The position numbers and the translations under genes are program-made. The notes beneath the pieces were generated by a model. It did not search any database. It saw only the letters and a list, made by a program, of their open reading frames with translations, and was not told the origin of the DNA. This document shows positions 42,203-51,193 of a stretch of 54,062 nucleotides of DNA, in pieces (positions within the stretch are counted from its first letter, which is position 1; each line of letters starts with the position of its first letter). This DNA is from JANWZL01 sp041640815 (GTDB taxonomy: Bacteria > Pseudomonadota > Gammaproteobacteria > Burkholderiales > Thiobacillaceae): assembly GCA_041640815.1 (NCBI GenBank), contig JBEPZO010000011.1:1-54062 (forward strand), written 5' to 3'.

Positions 42203-43351
42203 CTACGCTTCGCCGCGCGCATAACCGGTAAGCCCCGTAGCCAAGCGCACGCCGCCATAGACCAGCCAGGACAGGAAGCGCTGGTACCAGGGGATGCGCC
42301 GCCAGGACTGACGGTGGATGCGATGGCAGCCCGTGGACAGGGCGCGGTAGAGGCTCGCGCGCAGCGCCGCGGTGAACCGGCGATCGTGCACGACCAGGTT
42401 GGCTTCCCGCGACAAAAGGAGGCTAAAGGGGTCGATGTTGCTCGAGCCGACGGTGGCCCACCCCTCGTCCACCACCGCCACCTTGGCGTGCATGAAGCCG
42501 GCATGGTATTCGTAGATCTCCACGCCCTGCTCCAGGAAATGACGGTAGAGGGCACGGGCCGCCCAGTGGTAGAAGCGGTGGTCGGTCACCCCTTGCAACA
42601 TCAAGACAACCCGCACGCCGCGTCGGGCCGCATCCATCAGGGCGTGGCGGAAGCGGCGGCCGGGCAGGAAATAGGCATTGGCGAGTATGATCTCTTGTTG
42701 CGCGGCGCGGATGGCGGCGAGGTAGGCCTCCTCGATGTCGCGCCGGTGGCGAAGGTTGTCGCGCACCAGGAACTCGACCGTCTGATCGCCGACCGGCTCG
42801 AGGCGTGGCGCCACAGCCTTGGTCAGGTGCGGGCGGCGGCGCAATTGGCTCCAACGCACCAGCCACCACAGCCGGCGCATGGCTTGCCAGATCTCGGCCA
42901 CGACCGGCCCCTCGACCTGCACGGCATAGTCGTAGGCGAGGCCAGCCCGCGGGCGCCAATCGTCGATGATGTTGATGCCGCCGACGAAGCCGATGCGGGC
43001 ATCGATCAAGGCGAGCTTGCGGTGCAGGCGCCGCAACCGGTGGCGGCGCAGCCGCCACGCGCCGAGCTCGGGGCGGTAGAACATCAGCTGCACCCCCTGC
43101 GCACGCAGCCGGCGCACTTCTTGCGGCGGGAAATGGCGGCAACCGAAGCCATCCAGCAGCAGTCGCACCCGTACCCCCCGCCGCGCAGCCGCGAGCAAGG
43201 CCTGCAACACCTGCCGCCCGGTCTCGTCGAGCTCGAAGATGTAACTCTCTAGCCACACTTCGTGGCGGGCGTTGGCGATGGCGGCAAGCAGAGCGGGGAA
43301 ATACTGGCGCCCGCTCTCGAGCAGCGTGAGCCGGTTGCCGGGGATCAGCAC
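42203..43351 (-). CDS. clsB: Cardiolipin synthase B
   Basis: This phospholipase D superfamily enzyme forms cardiolipin at the inner membrane. Both HKD motifs are present: HRKLALIDARIGFVGGINI and HAKVAVVDEGWATVGSSNID. N-terminal MLIPGNRLTLLESGRQYFPA and the 382-residue length fit ClsB (413 in E. coli). The C-terminus has a short hydrophobic, basic segment. ybhP lies upstream on the same strand, the same neighbour as in E. coli. Confidence 0.94.
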   Translation of the reverse strand: MLIPGNRLTLLESGRQYFPALLAAIANARHEVWLESYIFELDETGRQVLQALLAAARRGVRVRLLLDGFGCRHFPPQEVRRLRAQGVQLMFYRPELGAWRLRRHRLRRLHRKLALIDARIGFVGGINIIDDWRPRAGLAYDYAVQVEGPVVAEIWQAMRRLWWLVRWSQLRRRPHLTKAVAPRLEPVGDQTVEFLVRDNLRHRRDIEEAYLAAIRAAQQEIILANAYFLPGRRFRHALMDAARRGVRVVLMLQGVTDHRFYHWAARALYRHFLEQGVEIYEYHAGFMHAKVAVVDEGWATVGSSNIDPFSLLLSREANLVVHDRRFTAALRASLYRALSTGCHRIHRQSWRRIPWYQRFLSWLVYGGVRLATGLTGYARGEA

Positions 43352-43537
43352 GCGGATGCTTTAAACAGACGCGGCCAGTCAAGGCGCGCGTGCGCGGCGC
43401 GTGCCAAAGCGCCCTCAGCCGCGCGCGGCCAGGCCTTCTCCGGTCTAGGGCCGGCGAATCGGCGGTAAGGCATGGCGCACCCCCGCGATCGCGGCAGCTG
43501 ACCGTCGACCACACGGCCTCGGCGGTGAGGCGGTGGT

Positions 43538-44332
43538 TCATGAGGGCGCGGCGTGGGCATGGGGAGGGTGTTCGCACCAGCCAGGGACGGTCAGCTGCGC
43601 GGTCAGCACGGCGTGGTCCGACAGCCGGCGCCAATCGGGCCCGTGCAGGACGTGCGCAGAGGCGACGCCAAAGCCGCGCACGTAGATGCGGTCGAGCGGG
43701 AAGAGGGGCAAGGCGGCGGGGAAGCTGCGGGCCGGCTGGCCCTGCGTGGTCTCGAACACCTCTTTCAGCCCGAGCTCGGCCGCCAGGTAGCGCCCGGCGC
43801 GCTGGCGCCAGTCGTTGAAGTCACCGGCGATGATCAGCGGCGCGCTATCGGGCACCATGTGGCGGATGCGATCGGAGAGCCGCTGCAATTGTTTGCGCCG
43901 CCCCGACTCGTTCAAGGCCAGGTGCAGGCAGATGGCATGCAGGGGTTGCTCGAGACCTGGCACCTGCATCTCGCAGTGCAGCAACCCCCGGCTTTCGAAG
44001 GGGTGGGCGGAGATGTCCTCGTTTTCCCAGCGCAGGATGGGGAAGCGCGAGAGAATGGCGTTGCCGTGATGACCGTGCTCATAGACGGCGTTGCGGCCAT
44101 AGGCGAAGGCGGTCCACAACTCCCCAGCGAGGAACTCGTGCTGGGGCGAGGCGGGCCAGCCCTCATAGCGGTGCATGTGGCGGGCATGGTGGCCCTGCAC
44201 CTCCTGCAGGAAGACGATGTCGGCGTTGATGGCCATGAGGCGATCGCGCACCTCGTGTACCACCACCCGGCGGTTGAAGAAGGACAGGCCCTTGTGAATG
44301 TTGTAAGAGGCGATCCGCAAGGTCTGTTTCAC
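43538..44332 (-). CDS. ybhP: Endonuclease/exonuclease/phosphatase family protein (YbhP type)
   Basis: This 264-residue protein has all EEP-fold motifs: IASYNIHKG, VFLQEVQGHH, GNAILSRFPIL, HLALNESGRRKQL, IAGDFNDWRQ, LDRIYVRG and LSDHAVL. The family includes Mg-dependent nucleases and phosphodiesterases; YbhP's substrate is not established. It precedes clsB by 186 bp, a conserved pairing that hints at a membrane-lipid role. Confidence 0.92.
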   Translation of the reverse strand: MKQTLRIASYNIHKGLSFFNRRVVVHEVRDRLMAINADIVFLQEVQGHHARHMHRYEGWPASPQHEFLAGELWTAFAYGRNAVYEHGHHGNAILSRFPILRWENEDISAHPFESRGLLHCEMQVPGLEQPLHAICLHLALNESGRRKQLQRLSDRIRHMVPDSAPLIIAGDFNDWRQRAGRYLAAELGLKEVFETTQGQPARSFPAALPLFPLDRIYVRGFGVASAHVLHGPDWRRLSDHAVLTAQLTVPGWCEHPPHAHAAPS

Positions 44333-44759
44333 ATCGCCATTTTACCGATGCCAACATAGTGGGTGAATGGGTTTCCTAGGCCCTAGGAGGGTCCGCTGCT
44401 CAGGCTTCAAGGCCGACGTGGGCGCGGTCGATATAGGGTGCAATGGAATCAAGAAACCGCTGCGAGTTAGAACATCTCGCAGGGGGAGGGACACGAGGGG
44501 GAACGAGAAACAACCTTAGCCATCTGAGCGCCGTTAGCTAGGCCAAGCGACGCGCAGCGATGATGACGGTGAAGTTTATATCTCCTTGAGCATTCCCGAA
44601 TCGCCGAACGCAGACAGCCGCAAGGAGACAGGCGCCTAGTGGGCGAAAGCTGTGTTTGTAAAGCCCGTGACCAACGACGAGGAGCTGTTGTGACTGTCGT
44701 CTTAAGCAGATGTCGCTTCGGGAACTTTCTGCAGGCGCACAGGCGGAGTAGGAGCTTAA
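44333..44759. other. Non-coding interval, no recognisable gene
   Basis: These 427 bp between two minus-strand genes look less GC-rich than the surroundings and hold only short, unconvincing frames. No RNA, terminator with T run, or repeat was recognised. A decayed gene is possible. Confidence 0.5.
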
Positions 44760-45203
44760 TTAGCTCGCATGGTCGTCTTGTGCTTTGGGCTGGGCAGGCG
44801 ACTTATCAGATTTGCCCCCGTTCGAAGCTGCTTTGTCATCGTTTTTAGCTGTATGGCTTTCGGCATCCGCCTCCTCACCCTCGGGCTCTAAGGGCTGCGT
44901 TTTCTTGGCGAGCTTGCGTAACGCAGGTGATTCGAACTGTGGCGGCATCGCCTGCATGTTATGCTTCATCATGTACTCGTTCATCTCTTTCCAACCCTCG
45001 AAAATAGCTGCTTTAGGGGCGTTGGGGTTGAGGGTGAAGCAATCCTCCAGTCCCCTGCCTGCATGCCGGCAGGCGCTGCCGATGGCCCTGCCTTCGGCCT
45101 CCATCTTGGCTGGGTTCGGCAATCCAGCCCGCTCGTAAAGCCGCTCGCATCCGCTGAGCAAGGTGAGGGCGATCGTCAGGGTCAGCAGGTGACAATGATG
45201 CAT
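44760..45203 (-). CDS. Conserved lipoprotein of unknown function
   Basis: This 147-residue protein has a lipoprotein signal peptide with lipobox LLSGC at about residues 15-19. A conserved-looking core follows (GSACRHAGRGLEDCFTLNPN, AAIFEGWKEMNEYMMKHNMQ), then a low-complexity acidic/Lys tail (EPEGEEADAESHTAKNDDKA). Two Cys in the core could form a disulfide. I recall similar core segments in betaproteobacterial hypothetical proteins. Function unknown. Confidence 0.75.
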   Translation of the reverse strand: MHHCHLLTLTIALTLLSGCERLYERAGLPNPAKMEAEGRAIGSACRHAGRGLEDCFTLNPNAPKAAIFEGWKEMNEYMMKHNMQAMPPQFESPALRKLAKKTQPLEPEGEEADAESHTAKNDDKAASNGGKSDKSPAQPKAQDDHAS

Positions 45204-45376
45204 AGACGGACTACGTGCTGAAGTGGATAGATTTCAATCGCATCGTCGCTAAAGGTGTGGTCTTGTTGTTTATCGGCAGTAGTTTAGAAAAGTTCAAACC
45301 GAGGTTGGGGTAGAGGTTTCTTCAGCGCCGTCAGAAAACCTTTGAGCACACCGTTATGGCGAGGGCGAAGGGCTAG

Positions 45377-46369
45377 ATGAACATCACTTGCTTCCGTGGG
45401 ACTGAAGAGGGGGTGGCGATCGCTGGCAACAAGCTGCCGGCGATCGAGGTCCGGCACATCACCAAGCGCTTCCGGGCAGATAGCCCGCCCGCCCTCGACG
45501 ATCTGAGCATCAGCGTGCCGCAGGGGGTCATCTACGGCGTCCTGGGCCCCAACGGCGCCGGCAAGACCACCCTGCTATCGATCCTGTGCGGCCTGCTCAA
45601 GCCCACATCTGGCACGGTGCGCTTGGCCGGCCATGAGACCCTGTCGGCCGAGGTGAAACGGGCGCTCGGGGTGGTGCCGCAAGAGCCGGCCATCTACCCC
45701 ACCCTCACCGGCCGGGAAAACCTGGAATATTTCGGCCGCATGCAAGGGCTGCGCGGCCAGCGGCTCAGGCAGCGCATCGAGGCCTGCCTAGAACTCGCCG
45801 CCATCGGCGACCAGGCCGACCGCCGCGTCGAACACTACTCCGGCGGCTACAAGCGACGGCTCAACCTGGTCATCGGCCTCATCCACGAACCCCGCATCCT
45901 GATCCTGGATGAGCCGACGGTGGCCATCGACCCGCATTCGCGCGCCCTGATCCACCAGCGCCTGCGTGAGCTGCACGCCGCCGGGGTCACCATCCTGCTG
46001 ACCACCCACTACATGGAGGAGGCGGAGCAGCTGTGTCACCAACTGGCCATCCTGAGCCGCGGCCGCGTCGTGGTGGAGGGCGAAGTGCATGCCTTGCTGG
46101 CACGTCACCGCGACGACAGCATCCAGATCAGCCTGGATCGTGACCCGCCGGCGGCGCTGGCGCAGGCGTTGCAAGGCCTGCCAGGGGTGGGCGACGTGAG
46201 CTTGAGCGGGCGCTGTCTGACCGCCACCGCGGCGCAACCGACGGCGGCCATCCAGGCCCTGCTGCAGGCCCTCGCGGCGCACGGCGTCGGTGTGGAATCG
46301 CTCAATTACGGCCAGGCGAGCCTCGAGCACATCTTCCTCAGCTACACCGGCGAGGACAGCTGGCCATGA
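45377..46369 (+). CDS. ABC transporter ATP-binding protein (DrrA-like)
   Basis: This 330-residue ATPase has Walker A GPNGAGKT, signature YSGGYKRRLNL (a DrrA/CcmA-type variant of LSGGQ), Walker B ILILDEPTVAIDPHS and the H-loop TTHYMEE. A C-terminal about 80-residue domain resembles the DrrA extension. DrrA-type proteins drive ABC-2 exporters. ATG 45377 has AAGG 7 bp before it. It overlaps the permease gene by 4 bp and starts an operon with unbV/unbU homologues. Confidence 0.92.
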   Translation: MNITCFRGTEEGVAIAGNKLPAIEVRHITKRFRADSPPALDDLSISVPQGVIYGVLGPNGAGKTTLLSILCGLLKPTSGTVRLAGHETLSAEVKRALGVVPQEPAIYPTLTGRENLEYFGRMQGLRGQRLRQRIEACLELAAIGDQADRRVEHYSGGYKRRLNLVIGLIHEPRILILDEPTVAIDPHSRALIHQRLRELHAAGVTILLTTHYMEEAEQLCHQLAILSRGRVVVEGEVHALLARHRDDSIQISLDRDPPAALAQALQGLPGVGDVSLSGRCLTATAAQPTAAIQALLQALAAHGVGVESLNYGQASLEHIFLSYTGEDSWP

Positions 46370-47631
46370 ACGGCAATCTCTCGCGCTTGCTCGCCAGCGT
46401 GGTGAAGGACACGCGCATCATCGCCCGCGACCGGCAGGCCCTGATCCTGTTCTTCGTCATGCCGGTGCTGTTCGTGCTGATCTTGTCGCTCGCCCTGCGC
46501 GATGCCTTCGGCGATCGGCCGGGCGCCACCTTTCCCGTGCTGGTGATCGCCGCCGCCGGCGATCGGGTCGGCGACAGCGTCGAGGCGAGCCTGCGTGCCA
46601 ACCGTCACATCCAGCTCACACGCATCGCTCACGCCACCGAGGCGCAGGTGCGCGGCTGGCTGGTGCAGGGGCGCTACAAGTTTGCCGTGTTGATTCCCGA
46701 CGGCGCCACCGCCCAGGCCCAGCGCCGGGCCGGCGAGATCATGGCGCAGGTGCCGCCCGAGCTGCGCCTGGAGCGGGTGGTGGCGGTGCGCGCCCTGGTC
46801 GACCCCGCCTTGCGCTCCGATTACCGCAAGGTGTTGGAGGGCATGCTGGTGCTCGCCCTGCACGAGATCGAGATGCGGTTAGGACGCGAGCAGTTGGAGC
46901 AGGCCCTGCGCATCACCCAGGGGCAAAGCCATGTCCCCCTGCCAGACATGGAGCAGACCCGTCTGCTGACGCTGCTACCGGCAGAGCCAGTGACGAAGCG
47001 TGCCCTGGGGCCCACGCCGACCTCGGTACAGCAGAACGCGCCGGCATGGACGCTGCTGGCCATGTTCTTCCTCACCGTGCCGCTGTCGGTCTCCTTCATC
47101 AAGGAGCGCGACCAAGGCAGCCTGTTCCGGCTGCAGACCATGACCGTGCCAGCCTGGGTGGTACTAGGGGGCAAGGCCGTGCCGTTCTTTGTCATCAACC
47201 TGATCCAGATGGCCTTGATCCTGGCGGTGAGCGTGCATGTCCTGCCCCTGCTCGGCGGCGACGCCCTTAAGCTGGGCGAGGCCCCGCTCGCCCTGTTGCT
47301 CACCGGCGCCGCCGCGAGCCTGGCCGCCATCGGCTTTGGCATCGCCGTGGCGATGTATGCCCGCACCTCGGAACAGGCGGCCAGTTTCAGCTCCGCCACG
47401 GTGATGATCATGGCCGCCTTGGGCGGCATCTTGGTGCCGAAGACGGTGATGCCGCCGCTGATGCAGGAGCTGGCCCTGCTTTCCCCCTTGTCCTGGGGCC
47501 TGGATGCCTTCCAGGACGTCTTCGTGCGCGGCGGCGGCGTGCGCGATGTGGCCCCCGAGGTGCTCGGCCTGCTCGCCTTTTCCGCCGTCTGCCATGGCAT
47601 CGCCATCCTGCGCTATCAGGGTCGGCTTTGA
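46366..47631 (+). CDS. ABC-2 type transporter permease
   Basis: This 421-residue permease has an N-terminal helix (LILFFVMPVLFVLILSLALR), a large extracytoplasmic domain (about 55-225) and five or so C-terminal helices with FFLTVPLSVSFIKERDQGSL and LSPLSWGLDAFQDVFVRG, the ABC-2 layout of YhhJ/DrrB-type exporters. It is partner of the preceding ATPase. The stop is 88 bp before the unbV-like gene. Confidence 0.9.
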   Translation: MNGNLSRLLASVVKDTRIIARDRQALILFFVMPVLFVLILSLALRDAFGDRPGATFPVLVIAAAGDRVGDSVEASLRANRHIQLTRIAHATEAQVRGWLVQGRYKFAVLIPDGATAQAQRRAGEIMAQVPPELRLERVVAVRALVDPALRSDYRKVLEGMLVLALHEIEMRLGREQLEQALRITQGQSHVPLPDMEQTRLLTLLPAEPVTKRALGPTPTSVQQNAPAWTLLAMFFLTVPLSVSFIKERDQGSLFRLQTMTVPAWVVLGGKAVPFFVINLIQMALILAVSVHVLPLLGGDALKLGEAPLALLLTGAAASLAAIGFGIAVAMYARTSEQAASFSSATVMIMAALGGILVPKTVMPPLMQELALLSPLSWGLDAFQDVFVRGGGVRDVAPEVLGLLAFSAVCHGIAILRYQGRL

Positions 47632-47719
47632 GCGAGCCGCGAGTCAACGGCATCGATCCACGGTACAATCGTACCGGTCGCCCGTTCAGAAGTTGCCGCC
47701 ATCGGCCGAGGCCACTGCC

Positions 47720-49666
47720 ATGAGGCCCAAAGCCTTGCTCACCCGCCACGGCGCCCTATTGGCCGCCGCAGCCATCGTCCTCGCCCTCTATGGCATGGCG
47801 CTGCCCTCCCGGCCCACTGCCGAGGAAGCGGCCGCAATGGCGCGCCGTTTCCAGTTCACGCCTCTGGTCATCCCGCGGCCGGAGGGCTTCCGCGATCGGC
47901 CAGTGCGCCCGGTCCATCCCAGCATGCAGCGCATCTCGGCCTGGGTCTCCGCCATGGGGGCGGCCGCCGCCTTGGGCGACGTGGACGGCGATGGCCTGCC
48001 GAACGACCTCTGCCACGTCGAGCCGCGCTCCGACCAGGTCCAGGTGCTGCCGGTGCCGGGGACCGGCGCGCGATACGCGCCCTTCCTGCTCACTGCGGCG
48101 CCGCTGCCCTACGACCAGACCATGGCCCCCATGGGCTGCCTCATCGCCGACCTGAATGAGGATGGCGTGCAAGACTTCTTGGTCTATTACTGGGGCCGCT
48201 CGCCCGTGGCCTTCCTGCGCCGTACCGGCACGCCATTGCCCACGCGCCAGGCCTATCTGGCGGTGGAGGTGGTGGCCGAGGTGCCGCGCTGGTACAGCAA
48301 TGCCGCCACCCTCGCCGATCTGGACGGCGACGGTCATCTCGACCTCGTGCTCGGCAATACCTATCCCGACGGCTCGGCACTGCTCGACGCGCAGGCGAGC
48401 GGGGTGATGGTGATGCCCGACTCCACCTCACGCTCGGCGAACGGCGGCCGCAACCGCCTACTGCTGTGGGCGGGGGCGAGCTCGGGGCAGGCCCCCCAGG
48501 TGCGCTACCGCGACGCCTCCGCAGCGCTATCGGAGGACGACGCGCGCGGCTGGACCCTGGCCGTGGCCGCCGGCGACCTCGACGGCGACGGTCTACCGGA
48601 GCTTTACTTCGCCAACGACTTCGGCCCCGACCGCTTGCTGCACAACCGTTCCACCCCGGGACGGCTGCGCTTCGTGCGCCTACAGGGCGAGCAGGGGTTC
48701 ACCACGCCCAAGTCCTTCGTCCTCGGCCAGGATTCCTGCAAGGGCATGGGGGCAGAGCTCGCCGACGTCAACGGCGACGGCCTGATGGACATCTATGTGA
48801 GCAACATCTCCTCCACCTGGTCGCTGCAGGAAGGCCATTTCCTGTGGCTGTCCACGGGCCAGCTCGAGCGCATGCGGCAAGGCGTCGCCCCGTATGTGCA
48901 AGGGGCGGAAGATTTGGGCCTGTCGCGCAGCGGCTGGGGCTGGGATGCGAAGCTTGCCGATTTCGACAACGACGGCGTGCTGGAGGCGATCCAGGCCACC
49001 GGCTTCGTCAAGGGCAAGGTCAACCGCTGGCCGGAACTGCAAGCGCTGGGCACCGCCAACGACGCCCTGCTGCGCGACCCGCGCAACTGGCCCAAATTCC
49101 AGCCCGGCAGCGACATCAGCGGCCACGATCCGAACGCCTTTTTCGTGCGCGACCGGCGCGGCCGCTACCACGACATCGCCCGTCTGATCGGCCTGGGTGG
49201 CCCGGTGGTGACGCGCGGCATCGCCATCGCCGATGTCGATGGCGACGGTGACCTCGACTTCGTGCTCGCTAACCAGTGGGAGGACTCCACCTTCTACCGC
49301 AACGACAGTCCACGGCGTCACGCCTTCTTAGGACTCAACCTCCTCCTGCCGATTGCCGGGGATGGATCGCTGCGCGTCCAGCCGGGCCAGCCGAGCCGTG
49401 AGGTGCGCGGCACACCAGCCATCGGCGCCGAGGCGAGCGTGCGCCTGCCCGACGGCCGGCGTCTTGCCGCCCAGGTCGACGGCGGCAACGGCCATTCGGG
49501 CAAACGCGCCCCTCAACTGCATTTCGGCCTGGGTGAGCTGCTCGCCGATCAGCCGCTGAACGTGGAGCTACGCTGGCGCGACCGGCTTGGCCGCCTGCAG
49601 TCGCACAGCCTGACCCTCAAACCCGGCTGGCACACGGTGGTGCTCGGGGAGGTGCCAGCGACATGA
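47720..49666 (+). CDS. CRTAC1/UnbV family protein: FG-GAP repeats plus ASPIC/UnbV domain
   Basis: This 648-residue protein has an N-terminal signal anchor (LLAAAAIVLALYGMAL, residues about 12-28). Seven calcium-type DxDxDG or DxNxDG motifs follow (GDVDGDGLPND, ADLNEDGVQDF, ADLDGDGHLDL, GDLDGDGLPEL, ADVNGDGLMDI, ADFDNDGVLEA, ADVDGDGDLDF) in FG-GAP/VCBS repeats predicting a beta-propeller. The C-terminal GAEASVRLPDGRRLAAQVDG domain is ASPIC/UnbV. It is probably periplasmic or surface-exposed. Homologues sit beside UnbU in enediyne clusters but also occur elsewhere. It overlaps the next gene by 4 bp. Start at 47720 is chosen because the signal sequence begins there. Confidence 0.9.
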   Translation: MRPKALLTRHGALLAAAAIVLALYGMALPSRPTAEEAAAMARRFQFTPLVIPRPEGFRDRPVRPVHPSMQRISAWVSAMGAAAALGDVDGDGLPNDLCHVEPRSDQVQVLPVPGTGARYAPFLLTAAPLPYDQTMAPMGCLIADLNEDGVQDFLVYYWGRSPVAFLRRTGTPLPTRQAYLAVEVVAEVPRWYSNAATLADLDGDGHLDLVLGNTYPDGSALLDAQASGVMVMPDSTSRSANGGRNRLLLWAGASSGQAPQVRYRDASAALSEDDARGWTLAVAAGDLDGDGLPELYFANDFGPDRLLHNRSTPGRLRFVRLQGEQGFTTPKSFVLGQDSCKGMGAELADVNGDGLMDIYVSNISSTWSLQEGHFLWLSTGQLERMRQGVAPYVQGAEDLGLSRSGWGWDAKLADFDNDGVLEAIQATGFVKGKVNRWPELQALGTANDALLRDPRNWPKFQPGSDISGHDPNAFFVRDRRGRYHDIARLIGLGGPVVTRGIAIADVDGDGDLDFVLANQWEDSTFYRNDSPRRHAFLGLNLLLPIAGDGSLRVQPGQPSREVRGTPAIGAEASVRLPDGRRLAAQVDGGNGHSGKRAPQLHFGLGELLADQPLNVELRWRDRLGRLQSHSLTLKPGWHTVVLGEVPAT

Positions 49667-50604
49667 GCGCCTTTGCCAACGCCACCCTGCTGTTCTACCC
49701 CCAGGCCGATGAGAAGCGGCGGCGGGTGGCCCTGTGGTACTTCACCACGCTGATGCTGGTGTGGATCCTGGGTTTCGGCCATTGGGTGCTGGGCTTCGAG
49801 CAGGCCTGGGCGCATCCGGCGGTGTCGGTGGGCACCGCCATCGCCGTGCAGCTCATGCTGGAATGGGTGGACGCGCGCACCAAGGGCAGGCCGCCCCGCT
49901 TTGCCGGCAGCTGGGCGAACTTCCTCAACTTCCTGCCGCCCGCCATCATCCCGGGCATGGCGCTGTCGATGCTGCTCTTTCCCGGCGAGGCCGTGCTGCC
50001 GCTCGCCTTTGCCGCCGCCTTCGCCATGGCCTCCAAGCTCCTGTTCCGTGCTCCGGTGGCACCGGGCGTCAGTCAGCACATCTTCAACCCCTCCAATATC
50101 GCCGTGGTGGTGACGCTGGTGCTGTTTCACGAGGTGGTGGGGCTTACCCCGCCCTACCAGTTCACGGAGAACGTCAGCGGACTGTGGGACTGGGGCGTGC
50201 CGATCTTCGTGTTGGTCAGCGGCATCGTCCTACACGCCCTGTTCACCGGCCGTCTGCCGCTGGTGGCGGCCTGGATCGTTGGCTTTCTGCTGCAGGGCCA
50301 GATCCGCGCCTGGGCCTTCGACATCCCGCCGCTGGTGCCCATCCTACCCATGACCAGCGCCGCCTTCCTCATCTTCACCCTGTACATGATCCCCGACCCC
50401 GCCACCACCCCCATCGAGCGCAAGCAGCAAATCGCCTTCGGCTTGGCGGTGGCCGCCGTCTATGGGCTGCTGCAGGCCCTGCACGTGGTCTACGGCCTGT
50501 TCTTCGCGCTGGTGCTGGTGTGCGCGCTACGCGGCGCCCTGCTCTATGTCAAGGCTTGGCGGGCCGGTTGGCTCGGCGCGCGCCAAGGGGCGGTCGCGCA
50601 ATGA
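49663..50604 (+). CDS. UnbU/RnfD-like integral membrane protein
   Basis: This 313-residue protein has about eight to nine hydrophobic helices. Segments FNPSNIAVVVTLVLF and MTSAAFLIFTLYMIPDPATT resemble RnfD/NqrB-family membrane subunits, and the pairing with an UnbV-type gene points to the UnbU subgroup. RnfD carries a covalent flavin on a Thr in this C-terminal region; whether this protein does is not shown. The start overlaps the unbV-like stop (ATGA). No other rnf gene is present in the window. Confidence 0.83.
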   Translation: MSAFANATLLFYPQADEKRRRVALWYFTTLMLVWILGFGHWVLGFEQAWAHPAVSVGTAIAVQLMLEWVDARTKGRPPRFAGSWANFLNFLPPAIIPGMALSMLLFPGEAVLPLAFAAAFAMASKLLFRAPVAPGVSQHIFNPSNIAVVVTLVLFHEVVGLTPPYQFTENVSGLWDWGVPIFVLVSGIVLHALFTGRLPLVAAWIVGFLLQGQIRAWAFDIPPLVPILPMTSAAFLIFTLYMIPDPATTPIERKQQIAFGLAVAAVYGLLQALHVVYGLFFALVLVCALRGALLYVKAWRAGWLGARQGAVAQ

Positions 50605-50638
50605 GCGCAGCCTAATCAGGCGGCCGCGGCGTCGCGCC

Positions 50639-51193
50639 TCAGGGCCTGCGCGCGGCCCGCCGCTCCATCTCCCGGGCCAGCGCCTCCAGGCGCACCTTGG
50701 CATCGTGGCGGAAGATCTCGGCATTGGCCTCCGGCGGCATCGGAAAACCCGGTATCACCGTGGCGCGATAAATGAGGCGCACGGGCGACCTGCCCTGGAT
50801 CTGCCATTCGCCGACCAAGGCGCGGATATTGCCAGCGAGGCGCTGGAAGCGGATGGCCTTGGGCGGGTACTCCTCCACCTGGGCGATGATCACCAGGGGG
50901 AAGTTGGGCAACCAGGGGATGCTGCCGCGCTGTTCGAGCCGGATCGGCTCCCCCGGCGCCGAGATGACACGGCTGACGGTGAGCTCGGGGATGAATTCTG
51001 CCCATCGGTTGTAGTCGGTCAGCACGCTCCAGGCGATGTCACGGTCGACACGGGCGTCGATCTCGGCCTGGACGTTGATGATCGCCTCGTTTGCCACCAC
51101 CTGCACGCGGGCCTCGGCATGGGCTGCCGACGCCGCGAGGCCCAGGCAGAGGATGGCCGCCCACCAGCAGCGGCGATAGACTGGCGTGATCAT
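50639..51193 (-). CDS. Exported SRPBCC/START-like domain protein (second copy)
   Basis: This 184-residue protein has a signal peptide (CWWAAILCLGLAASAAHA) and then a polyketide cyclase/dehydrase-like SRPBCC fold: ARVDRDIAWSVLTDYNRWAE, FIPELTVSRVIS, YRATVIPGFPMPP. Such folds bind hydrophobic ligands in a deep cavity. It overlaps its paralogue upstream by 4 bp and converges on the UnbU-like gene with only a 34-bp gap. Ligand unknown. Confidence 0.85.
   Translation of the reverse strand: MITPVYRRCWWAAILCLGLAASAAHAEARVQVVANEAIINVQAEIDARVDRDIAWSVLTDYNRWAEFIPELTVSRVISAPGEPIRLEQRGSIPWLPNFPLVIIAQVEEYPPKAIRFQRLAGNIRALVGEWQIQGRSPVRLIYRATVIPGFPMPPEANAEIFRHDAKVRLEALAREMERRAARRP

Noticed and set aside
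43345..43560. 71-codon minus-strand ORF between ybhP and clsB
   Set aside because: Pro/Arg-rich, overlaps the clsB start in another frame and has no family-like features.
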